Origin: Penaeus vannamei
Taxonomy: Eukaryota; Arthropoda; Malacostraca; Decapoda; Penaeidae
Assembly (NCBI RefSeq): GCF_042767895.1
Contig: NC_091564.1
Coordinates: 31,965,427-31,977,926, forward strand
Direction of reading: 5' to 3'
DNA: 12,500 nt
The translations under genes and the position numbers were made by a program. Positions 1-8,148 of this stretch are shown here, in pieces. The stretch's first letter is position 1. Every line of letters starts with the position of its first letter. The notes below the pieces were generated by a model, which was not told the origin of the DNA, made no database searches, and worked only from the letters and a program-made list of their open reading frames with translations.

Positions 1-216
1 CGACGGGGAGGGTATAGAGAAAAGCGAAGAGAAAGAGGGTGATTGGCGCAGACCCCCCGCCCGTCTCCGCCACACTAACGAAGGGAACATATGGCCCTCC
101 GTCAGAAGTAGTGAAGAAAAGCAATATGCAGTAATAGGCGGCCTGCTGAGACCTTCCGTGGGGATGTAATAAACAACCCCCCCACATTGTAGGCGCGCGG
201 TGGGGGGTCCGTGCGT
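1..216. other. Non-repetitive GC-rich edge
   Basis: This stretch is mixed sequence and more GC-rich than the rest of the window. I see no convincing exon. A C7 run at 177-183 and GTGGGGGGT at 200-208 form a short inverted repeat around a GC-rich loop, which could fold into a hairpin. An AATAAA-like word near 168 has no coding context to support it as a polyadenylation signal. Confidence 0.5.
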
Positions 217-310
217 GGGTAGGGGGGCAGGGTGGGGTGGGATTGGGAGAGGGAGGGGAGGGGGGAGGGGAGTGTTAGGTGGTTGAGAGGGGGGGAGGGG
301 AAGAGAGTCA
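217..310 (+). other. G-quadruplex candidate tract
   Basis: At least eight runs of three or more G lie close together, at about 217-219, 222-227, 230-232, 234-237, 239-241, 245-247 and onward into GGGAGGGGAGG-type sequence. Loops are one to four bases, which meets the usual G3+N1-7 definition many times over. The structure is inferred from sequence only. The tract runs directly into the purine-rich array downstream. Confidence 0.75.
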
Positions 311-665
311 GGTGGTGGGGAGGAAGAGGGGAAGAGAGGTAGGTGGTGGAGAAGGAGGAGGAGGGAGAGGGGAAGAGAGAGAGGTAGTGGGGGAGGGAGA
401 AAGAGGGGGAGAGGGGAGTAGAGAGAGGTAGTCGGGAGAGGGGGAGAGGGGAAGGGAGAAAGGGAGAGGGGAAGAGAGGGAGGTAGTGGGGAGAGGGGGA
501 GAGGAGAGAAAAGAGAGGTAGTTAGGAAGGAGAAAGATGGGGAGAGGGGTAGATTGAGGGGTAGTGGGGTGAGGGAGAGAGAGAGGGAGGTAGCAGGGGA
601 AAGGGTGATAAAAAGAGGGAGAGATGGAAGAAGGGAAGAGCAACAGAAAGGGAGAAAGAAAAGAG
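241..665 (+). repeat. G-rich polypurine tract (GGGGAGA type)
   Basis: About 425 bases are nearly all A and G on the plus strand, built from degenerate GGGGAGA, GAGAGG and GGTAGT units. The recurring word GAGAGAGGTAGT or GAGAGGTAGTGGGG suggests a decayed minisatellite of roughly 40-60 bases. The open frame on the opposite strand (Ser/Leu/Pro rich) is an artefact: a C/T-only strand cannot spell stop codons. Confidence 0.9.
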
Positions 666-675
666 ATGGGAAGTA

Positions 676-962
676 GGATGTTGATGATGATAAGGCTAAT
701 AACAATAACAATAACATTGATAAAATTATAATGATATTGATAATAGGAGCAGTAATAACAATAAGAATAATAGTTATAATAATAGTAACAGTAATGATGA
801 TAACAAATACATAATGGTAATAACAAGAACCACAGAAATGATGTTAAAAGTAATGGTGATGATAATAATAGTAATGATAATAACAATAATAATGATAATA
901 ATGATAATAGAATAATGATGATAACAATAATAATGATAATAACAATAATGATGATGATAATG

Positions 963-1026
<64 letters not shown>

Positions 1027-1079
1027 TAGTAATAATAACAATAATAGTAATGATAATAACAATAATAATGATGATAACG

Positions 1080-1155
<76 letters not shown>

Positions 1156-1345
1156 TAATAATAACAATAATAAATAGTAATAAAAAAATAGTAATGATAA
1201 TAATGATAATACTAGTATATTACTCCTAATAACAATGATAATAGTTACAATGATGTTATTGATGATAATGATACCGATCATAATAGTAATAATAATAATA
1301 TCAGTAGCAATGGCAAAGAAACTTCTACTAATACTAATGTTAATA
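676..1345 (+). repeat. AAT/GAT trinucleotide array
   Basis: A 670-base trinucleotide array of AAT, GAT, AAC and AGT. Two near-perfect AAT cores lie at about 964-1024 (some 20 units) and 1081-1153 (some 24 units). Imperfect sequence around the two cores is related, with ATGATAATAACAATAAT before each, so one core probably arose by duplication of a block of about 117 bases. The poly-Ile and poly-Leu frames here are translations of the repeat. Confidence 0.95.
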
Positions 1346-1346
1346 A

Positions 1347-1390
1347 GTCCAAATAAAAAATACCTTTGGTTCAGGTAACAGAATCGCTGT
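1347..1390 (+). repeat. Left terminal inverted repeat
   Basis: Pairs with 1729-1773 in inverted orientation. The central AAATACCTTTGGTT is identical in both arms. The outer end (GTCCAAAT against GTCAAAAT when read inward) and the inner end (ATCGCTGT against ATCTGCTGT) carry the differences. Confidence 0.8.
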
Positions 1391-1417
1391 GGAGGTGAGT
1401 CGGTAGGCCTTTTTTAA

Positions 1418-1442
1418 TTTTTTTTTTTTTTTTTTTTTTTTT
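1418..1442 (+). repeat. T25 homopolymer inside the TIR element
   Basis: Twenty-five consecutive T follow TTTTTAA just inside the left arm. It could be an expanded T run, or the reversed poly(A) tail of a retroposed sequence lying on the minus strand from 1443 onward. No clear Pol III A or B box is visible, so the second reading is weak. Confidence 0.8.
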
Positions 1443-1728
1443 GAGAAGTGGTGTAATGAACCTGTTCGTGGACAGCATCTCATTCTAAACCCTGTCTCCC
1501 AGACCTATGTATCACACTGGAAAAAAATAAAACCGAGGTTTAAATTCAAAATACAAATCTTGTTTATTTTTCAAAGCCTCAATCGGAGGGTTTGCTCAGT
1601 GTGTTTAGGTAGTCATAAATCCAGCCGTTGCGGCATTGTTTTTGGTGGTATTTTGGAAAACTAGAGTTGTGGTATTACTTTATTGAGCTATAAAAAATTT
1701 TGAGTTGGCATTTTTTTCGGAAAAAAAT

Positions 1729-1773
1729 ACAGCAGATCGGGTTACCTTAACCAAAGGTATTTCTTATTTTGAC
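1729..1773 (-). repeat. Right terminal inverted repeat
   Basis: Inverted partner of 1347-1390. It begins ACAGCAGATCGGGTTACC and ends TTCTTATTTTGAC. Just inside it lies a short perfect palindrome, TTTTTTTCGGAAAAAAA, at about 1711-1727. Confidence 0.8.
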
Positions 1774-1782
1774 CTGCTGGAT

Positions 1783-2330
1783 ATAGTAATGATAATGATA
1801 GTAGTAGTGATAATGAAAATAATGATAATGATAGTGATGATAACAGTAATGATGATAGAAATAATGATAATGCAAAAACATGATAATAAAGATAATCATC
1901 ATTATCTTCATCATAATTGTTATTATGTTAAAAATAGTTATAATACAAATGATATTGAAAATGATAAAAATAATGATATTTATCATCATCATGACAACAG
2001 TCATGATGGTGATAATAAAAAAGATGTTAGCAAGGATAATTATAATAATAATGATAATTGTAACAATAAACACAGTAGTAATGATGATAATAATAACAGT
2101 AATGATAATAGTAGTGATAATAATGACAATGATGACAATGATCATAATAATATCAATAATGATTATGACAATGATAATAACAACAATAATAATTATGACA
2201 GTGATTAAAGAAGTAATAGTAGTAGTTATAATAATAAGTATAACGATAATAACAATAATCATGAACATAATAATGATAATGATAACAATAATGATAGCAA
2301 TGATAATAATATTGATATTACCATTACGAA
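1783..2330 (+). repeat. Degenerate GAT/AAT/AAC array
   Basis: This continues the trinucleotide array interrupted by the TIR element, in the same strand orientation, with ATAATGATAATGATAGT-type units that are more diverged than at 964-1153. Because ATG, ATA and GAT all lack stops in some frames, several overlapping open frames appear on both strands. They encode only repeated Ile/Met or Asn/Asp and are not genes. Confidence 0.92.
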
Positions 2331-2504
2331 AGGTAGTGGGGGAGAAAGGGAGGTAAATAGAAGGGATTCCTAAAGGAGAAAGGGGGATAAAAAGGAGAAA
2401 GAAGGAAGTGAGAGGTAGAAAGATAAAAGGGAGAAGAATAAAGCAACAGACAGAGGGGAGAAGGGGAAATAAGAGGAAGGAAGAAAGAAAGGGGAATAGG
2501 AGAG

Positions 2505-2715
2505 GGCCCAGGCAGTAGAGAAAATGGGGGAGAAGGAGAGAGAAAAAGAGAGAGGGAGGGGAAGGATAGTGGGGGCAAGAAAGTGAAAGAGAGAAGGAGA
2601 AAGGGGAAAGGTGAAAAGCGACATAAAGAGGGCACAGCAGGGAAGCAGAGAAGTATGAGAGCCGGAAGGAAGAGGGGGAGAGGGGAGAGGAGGAGCTAAG
2701 CGAAAGAGGTACACA
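2505..2715 (+). repeat. Diverged direct repeat, copy 1
   Basis: About 205 bases related to 2895-3105 at a constant offset of 390. Diagnostic shared words are GCGACATAAAGAGGGCACAGC-like sequence from 2618, and GGAGCTAAGCGAAAGAGGT near 2692. The two landmarks keep the same spacing in both copies, so there is no net indel between them. Similarity fades outside this interval. Confidence 0.75.
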
Positions 2716-2894
2716 AGACATAGGATGCCTCCCAAAAGAGCGAGTAAGAGGAAGAAGGAAGAGGAAGTGAAGAAGAAGAAGAAGAAGAAAAAAAAGGAAA
2801 AGAAGAAAGTAAAGGGAGGGTAAGAGGAGTAAAAAGAAAAAGAGGAGGAGAGATAGAGTTGATAAAGGGAAATTGGGCAGGGAGAAAGAAAGGA

Positions 2895-3105
2895 GAGATG
2901 ATAGAGACAGTCAATAGAGAAAAAAAGTGGGACAGCGAGAGGGAGAGAGAAAGAATAGTGGGAAGAAGAAAGCAAAAGAAAAAAGGAGAAAGGGGAGAGA
3001 GGGGAAGGCGACATAGAGAGGGCACAGCGGGGGGGGCAAAGAGGTATGAGAAGCAGAAGGAAGAGGGAGAGAGGGGAGAGAAGGAGCTAGGCGAGAGAGG
3101 TGAAG
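2895..3105 (+). repeat. Diverged direct repeat, copy 2
   Basis: Second copy of the 2505-2715 unit. Its landmarks are GCGACATAGAGAGGGCACAG from 3008 and GGAGCTAGGCGAGAGAGGT near 3083, each 390 bases after its counterpart. The non-purine bases make this more than chance similarity between purine tracts. Confidence 0.75.
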
Positions 3106-3622
3106 GAGGAGGTGAAGAAGAAGAAAAGAGGGAGAAAAGGAGGCATAGGGAAGAATAAGAGATGGAACAGGAAAAAGAGAAGGAGGAGGAGAAAATGGCT
3201 ATGAAAAATATTAATAAGGAAAGTGAAAAAAAATCGAAATAAGGAGGAGGAGGAGCAAAAGAAGACGAGGAAGAATATGAGAACAAAGAAGACAAGAAGA
3301 AAAGAAAAAGAAGCAGATGACGAAGGGGGAGAGGAAGAACAAGAAGAGAGAAGAAAAGGAATAGGGAGAAGAAGATAAAAAGCAATTGCAGTAAAAGAAG
3401 GAGACAAAAAAGAAAAAAAAGAAGACGAAGATGAGGAAAAGGGGAAGAAGAAGAAAAAAAGATGAGAACGAAGAAGAAAACAAGAACAAGAGGAAGGTGG
3501 AGAACAAAACAGAGCAAAACAAGAACAGTGAAAAGGAAAAGAAGAAATAAGTCGGCCGTAAGAGAAGGAGAAAAAGAAGGAGAGGAGGAAGAAAAATAAG
3601 AAAAGAAGGAAATGACGAGTAA

Positions 3623-3675
3623 CGAAAAAATACTCCTGTCCCCACTAGCACTTAATAGGATTTTTTAACCAAAGC
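3623..3675. other. Purine/pyrimidine strand-switch junction
   Basis: A short mixed-composition segment lies between the polypurine tract on the left and the polypyrimidine tract on the right. AAAAAAT (3625-3631) and ATTTTTT (3660-3666) are inverted arms around a 28-base spacer. It also contains AAAAAATAC (3625-3633) and TTAACCAAAG (3665-3674). Both words occur in the two terminal repeats of the element at 1347-1773, in matching left and right orientation. It may be a collapsed relic of that element, or coincidence. Confidence 0.5.
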
Positions 3676-5215
3676 TAAAAGCCTCCTTCCCCTCCTTCCC
3701 CTCCTCTTCCTCCTCCTCCCCCTCTTTTCCTTCCTGTTCCTCTTCCTCCGTCGTTTCCTCCTCCTCCTCCTCCTCCTCTTCCTCCTCCCCCGTCCCGCCC
3801 CCTCTTTTCCTTCCTGTTCCTCCTCCGCCGTTTCCTCCTCCTCCTCTTTCTCTTCCTCATCCCACTCCTCCTCCTCCTCCTCTACCTCCTCCCCCGTCCC
3901 GCCCCCCTCTTTTCCTTCCTGTTCCTCCTCCTCCGCCGTTTCCTCCTCCTCCTCTTTCTCTTCCTCATCTCACTCCTCCTCTTCCTCATCCACTCCTCCT
4001 CCTCCTCTTTCTCATCTCACTCCTCCTCCTCCTCTTTCTCTTCCTCATCCCACTCTTCCCCATCCTATTTTTTCCTCTTCCTCCACTTCTTCCACCTTCT
4101 GCTCAACTCCTTCGCCTCATCCACCTCAACCTCCACTCTGCATTCCCCTCACTCCTTCTCTGAAAAGGATCCACCTCTCCTCCCCCCTCCTCATCCTCTG
4201 CCTCTTTCTCCTCATCTCCCCCTCTGTCTCCTCTACTGCTGTGTCACTCCTCACTCCTCTCTATTTCTCATCTCTACTGCTCCTCTCAAAGCACAACTCT
4301 CTTACACCCATTCTGCTCCTAATTAAACACCTCCTCCCCTCACTCTTCTATTTCTGCTCTCCCTCCATAAATCCTCCTCTTCTCTCTCTCTCTTTTCTAA
4401 TTATTTCTCACCTCCTCTAATATCACAGCCTTATCTGTCCACAGATCCCCCCTTTTTCCTCTCTTCTCAACTTCACCTCCATGTCTCTTCATCACTCTTT
4501 CTCCTTCTCCTCCTCCACCTCCCCCACATATATCCTCCCCCTATCTCCCCCTCCTGCCTCTTCTCTCTGACACTTCCACCTCTACTCCCCCCTCCTTCTG
4601 CCTTCATCTCTCCTCCTCTCTTTCTTTGTCTGCCCCCCTTTTCCCCCTGCCTCACCTCCTCTTCCCCCTTCCCCACCTTCTCCTCCTCCCCACCTCACCC
4701 TCATCATTACTATCTACCCTCCTCTCTACCCCCTCTATCCTCATCCTGCTCCTCCTCCTCTCTTCTTCCTCCCCTACTCTGTGCTCATATCTTCCTCCTC
4801 TCCACCTCTCTACACTTACCCCGCTCCTCACTCTATCATCTCCACCTCACTCCTCCTCCTGTCCACCACTTTATTATCTACCTTCTACACCCCCACTATA
4901 TCATCCTCTCTACCACCCTCCATCTCACTGTCTCCTCCTCCCCCCACCATTTTCACACACCTCCTCACTCTTATCCCCTTCTGCCACCTCATCATCACCC
5001 CACCATTTTCCTTACCTGCTCATCTTTTGCATAATATATCTTTACCGTCCTTCTTGCCTCTCAAACTCTTTTTACATCATATATCATCATTCCCCCACCG
5101 ACTTGCTACCTCATATCTTGTCACCATTTTCCCCCACCTCATCCTCAAGCCTCCCCCACCACCCTCATCATCTACCTCCCCCCATTTATATCATCATCAC
5201 TTGCTCGGACCACTT
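3676..5215 (+). repeat. 1.5-kb polypyrimidine tract
   Basis: Nearly all C and T on the plus strand, first CCTCCTCC and TCTTCC units, then a less regular CTCC/CACCTC/ATCATC mixture toward the right. The strand polarity is opposite to the tract at 2331-3622. Open frames of up to about 200 codons on the plus strand are Ser/Pro/Leu rich and explained by the absence of purines needed for stop codons. Confidence 0.92.
3718..4060 (+). repeat. Pyrimidine minisatellite
   Basis: The block CCTCTTTTCCTTCCTGTTCC occurs three times, starting at 3721, 3801 and 3906, giving spacings of 80 and 105 bases. Copies 2 and 3 are preceded by CCCCCGTCCCGCC, and all three are followed by CCGTCG or CCGCCG then TTTCCTCCTCC. 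Copies 2 and 3 then share CTCTTTCTCTTCCTCATC. Shorter echoes of that last word continue to about 4060. Confidence 0.85.
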
Positions 5216-6835
5216 GTTCCATTTTAAATCATATTCAAGACTTCACTAGTAAGATAAATAACAAAGAGATCTAAAATAATTAATATTCTCAAGAAGGACT
5301 TTTCTGTAAACTTCAACTATTCATATATATCTCCATTCCTTCTTCAGCTATTCTTTGACTTCTCATTACCTACTTTCATGAACCTTCTTCTTTCCAATAT
5401 TCTTATTTCCTGTTTCCTTATCTCTTCTTATCTTATTCCTCTTTCCTTCATCTTCTATTTATTGTTTCATTCTTTTTCATTTCTTGATAATCGACTCTAT
5501 TTCTGTTTTTCTCTTAGCTTGTTTAACTTTTATTTATTCAATTCTGTCTTTAACTTTTTGGTCCACTTCTCTTCATTCTTCTTTTAAATACTCTAATACC
5601 TCTTTCCTCTTCTCGTACGCTAATTGATTCATTCTTCTTTCTTCACTATTCATATTTTCTCACTATCTTCCATACTTAACACTTTTTTTCAATTCTCTTG
5701 CACTTTTTAAAATCTCTGTTCATCTTTATTTCGATGATACTTGTTTTATCTTCAACCTATTCTTATTATTATGATGATTTCTTGTATATTATCATCCTAC
5801 CCCCACTTTTATTTATCCATTTTGTTCGTTCATCGTTATCTCAGTCTGTTTTAATCTTAATATTTTATTCTTATAAACTTCTTCTACATTTCTATCTGCT
5901 TCTTCTATCATACTCCCCCTTCTACTTCTTCTGCATCTTCATATTTCCTCACTCGTTCATCGCCAAATATTTGTTCTCATAATATCATCCCCTTTCTTAA
6001 TATCTATCCATAACCATATCTTTGAATTTCATAAACCATTTATATTTCTTTATAAATGTTTCGTTCGCCCATACTTTCTTAATATTTGGTTCTTTATCAT
6101 TATCTTACTCTTTATATCTCTGTTTCTTATTTCCCTGACATCAAACTTTTCACCTTCTATTTAAGCCATAATACTTTATCATTTGCTTTCCCATCATCTT
6201 TAAATTCATCATTTTGGTTCGTTAAATTCTATTTCCTCAATAAACTCGTTCTGTGCTTTTCTATTCTCTTACATCCTTACATTATTGTTTATTTCTCTCC
6301 ACTCCTTTATCTCTGTTTCCCTTCCTTCTTTACGGCATACCTGTGCTCCTTCTTCTTTATTAAATCTTTTAGTCATTATTGCACTCCACTAAACTCAAAT
6401 TCAACATATTACCTCTATCATCTTCATTATTTTATTTCCATATCTGCTCTTTATTGTCACTCATCTACTGTTGCGCTTTGTTATTCATACATGCTTTAAC
6501 TAATTTGCGTCATATTATTTTTAATCATTATATATATATTATCTATTACTCTCCTTAATAAACTCTATACACTCTAACATTCCCATAATTCACATCCTTT
6601 GTCTTCCCATCATTACCTCTTTAACTCCTTCCTATATCTCTCTATATCTTACCTTAACATAATAACTGGTTCTTTAAAAATGTCATTTATCTGCAACGTT
6701 ACCCCCCAATATATATATGTTAGATCTTATTAATATTTATACGACTCATTATATCCTTCATAAACCATTTTAATATGTCATTTTATTATTTTATCCCCTC
6801 TTCCCCTCCCCTTTCTTAACTGCATCTTACACGGA
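5216..6835 (+). repeat. T-rich pyrimidine-biased degenerate sequence
   Basis: About 1.6 kb of T- and C-rich sequence with TTCTTC, TATTTC, TTTATC and TCATT words but no perfect tandem unit. It looks like an old, decayed continuation of the pyrimidine array with A and T substitutions. Open frames at about 5378-5587, 5698-5982 and 6086-6499 read as Phe/Leu/Ser/Tyr strings, lack any recognisable domain, and are most simply explained by low purine content. I see no splice-bounded exon here. Confidence 0.6.
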
Positions 6836-7047
6836 AATAAATTGAAATATAAATGATAATGATATTAATACTTTGTAGCCAACTCCAACGTATACGAGAG
6901 ACAAACGCATAGATCTTGCAGCCTTCTTGTTCGTCTACTTTTACCATATTGTTCTTGTCTTGGTTGCTTGTTTTGATTGCTTGTTTTTGGGTTGCTTATT
7001 AATAATACACTGCACTCTCTCTGCTATCTTTTTCTGGTTGATTATTT
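6836..7047. other. Mixed sequence without a supported gene
   Basis: A short stretch of ordinary complexity, including CCAACTCCAACGTATACGAGAG near 6880, leads into T-rich sequence. The short open frame that spans it is Phe/Leu/Ile rich and runs into the ATT array. No gene is supported. Confidence 0.4.
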
Positions 7048-7088
7048 TTATTATTATTATTATTATTATTATCATTATTATTATTATT
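7048..7088 (+). repeat. (TTA)n microsatellite
   Basis: About 13 TTA/ATT units with a single C interruption (ATCATTATT) near 7072. It is the same trinucleotide class as the arrays at 676-1345 and 9665-10060, in the opposite strand orientation. Confidence 0.95.
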
Positions 7089-7558
7089 TCTTCATTGTTC
7101 TCTCTCTTTGTGTTTTATTTTTTTTTCGGACGCTAATGTTTTCTTTCGTAATTAATTTCGTTTGTTTCTTTGATTTGCTTGTATGTTTGTTGTTTTGTCC
7201 ATCTGTTTTTACTTGTTTTTATCACTGTTTTCTTTTTTTCCCGTTTATCTTCTTGCTTATATACTTATTTTAGATACATTTTCTTGTCTACTTTTAACTT
7301 ATCTTTTTAATTTTCTTGCATTACTTCTACTTAAACTTTCAACACGATACAGTTTTCCAATCTGCTATTTTTTCTTGCTACACATCTAGATACAGCTTAA
7401 ATTATCTGATGAAGCTGCTTTTGATCTCTCTTGTTTTCTTTCCCTACCACCTCAATGATTTATTTTGTGCAAATTTGTCTATATTACTTCTGTATTTTAT
7501 ATCTCTATAAGTAATCTGTCGATAATTGTTTCTTCACTCTTTACCAATTCATTTCCGT
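7089..7558. other. T-rich sequence, no gene seen
   Basis: T-rich, moderately complex DNA with TTGTTT and TTTTTC words. Several overlapping short open frames are Phe/Leu/Tyr rich and show no domain or splice structure. I see nothing else in it. Confidence 0.4.
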
Positions 7559-7737
7559 TCTCTCTCTCTCTTTCTTTCTCTCTCTCACTCGCACTCTCAC
7601 TCACCCTTTCTCTCTTCCTCTCTCTCTCTCTCTCTCTGTATATATATGTGTCTATCTCTATATATCTATTCTTCTCTCTTTCTTTATATATCTCTCTCTT
7701 TAATACTCTCCCTTCTCTCTTTCTCTCTCTCTCTCTG
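7559..7737 (+). repeat. (CT)n compound microsatellite
   Basis: CT dinucleotide blocks (7559-7637 and 7709-7737 the clearest) are separated by TTTC and a short TATATATGTG/TCTATCTATA section. The minus-strand Arg/Glu frame and plus-strand Ser/Leu frame are translations of this repeat. Confidence 0.95.
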
Positions 7738-7791
7738 CCCCACACACTTATTAGGTCCGGTGTGATAAACTCAGATTTGGATTCTTCTCAA

Positions 7792-7855
7792 TCATCTTTT
7801 AACATCTGGATCAGACTCTTGGTCAAGAACCAGTGTCTTCAGATAAAGCTCTGCC
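7792..7855 (-). other. Pseudogene exon E, possible gene end
   Basis: Begins after AAACAAAG, a weak acceptor, and in phase with exon D reads AELYLKTLVLDQESDPDVKR before TGA at 7794-7792. This stop could be the original terminus or another nonsense mutation. No AATAAA lies in the short stretch before the CT array on the minus strand, so a 3' end is not proven. Confidence 0.5.
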
Positions 7856-7936
7856 CTTTGTTTATTTATTTATTTTAAAAATTTGAAATTAAAATAGTAG
7901 CATCCCCATGCTCATATTCTCAGGGTTTAGAATTAC

Positions 7937-8063
7937 CTACAAATATATTTTTAAAAAGCATCCCAAATTTTACTTATTTCCAAATCAAGTGACTGTGTCT
8001 TATCTCTTCTTCTTGTCCTCATTAAATGGGGATTAGATATATTTTGTTTTTCAAATTCTGTCT
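7937..8063 (-). other. Pseudogene exon D
   Basis: 127 bases, preceded by ATTGTTTTTTCTACTTTAG (a strong polypyrimidine acceptor) and followed by GTAATT (a good donor). It keeps phase with the preceding block (GAA G joined to AG ACA) and with exon E. It reads EKQNISNPHLMRTRRRDK and SLDLEISKIWDAF, then an in-frame TAA at 7953. Confidence 0.6.
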
Positions 8064-8148
8064 CTAAAGTAGAAAAAACAATTAATTATCTGTGGAGCTG
8101 AAAATACTGAAGATGGTGCTATAATAAAATTTCTATTTTGAAAATTAC

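Larger units (their letters stand above)
1347..1773. mobile_element. Small TIR element (probable MITE)
   Basis: Bases 1347-1390 and 1729-1773 are inverted copies of each other, about 84 percent alike over 44-45 bases (about six mismatches and one gap). The shared core reads AATACCTTTGGTT and GGTAAC on the left, and GTTACC and AACCAAAGGTATT on the right. The 340-base interior is AT-rich and has no coding potential, which fits a non-autonomous DNA transposon. The same-strand AAT/GAT array continues on both sides, so the element probably inserted into an existing array. No clear target-site duplication is visible, so the exact ends and superfamily are open. A fold-back element is an alternative. 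Confidence 0.75.
2331..3622 (+). repeat. 1.3-kb polypurine tract
   Basis: About 1,290 bases are strongly purine (A/G) on the plus strand, mixing GGAGAA, GAAGAAGAA and AGGGGAGAG units. It is not one simple repeat: non-purine words such as GCGACATA, GGGCACAGC and GGAGCTA interrupt it and mark an internal duplication, annotated separately. Open frames on the minus strand (Ser/Phe/Leu/Pro rich) and the Lys/Glu/Arg-rich frame on the plus strand are compositional artefacts. Such tracts can form triplex (H-) DNA; that is known for the class and not shown here. Confidence 0.92.

Noticed and set aside
308..886. Minus-strand open frame of 192 codons
   Set aside because: It is the pyrimidine strand of the G-rich array plus trinucleotide repeat. 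Ser/Leu/Pro composition and lack of stops follow from base content.
1705..2208. Plus-strand Asn/Asp-rich open frame starting inside the TIR element
   Set aside because: Beyond the first 25 codons it only translates the GAT/AAT array. The start lies in the non-coding element arm.
2370..3651. Several minus-strand frames of 106-273 codons
   Set aside because: They lie in overlapping frames over one polypurine tract and encode Ser/Phe/Leu/Pro strings. A C/T-only strand cannot encode stops.
4626..5249. 207-codon plus-strand open frame
   Set aside because: Pyrimidine-only sequence with Leu/Ser/Pro repeats and a second overlapping frame of similar length and composition.
5378..6499. Three hydrophobic plus-strand frames resembling membrane proteins
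   Set aside because: The Phe/Leu/Ser/Tyr bias comes from T-rich sequence. There is no domain, and no splice or codon structure to support a gene.
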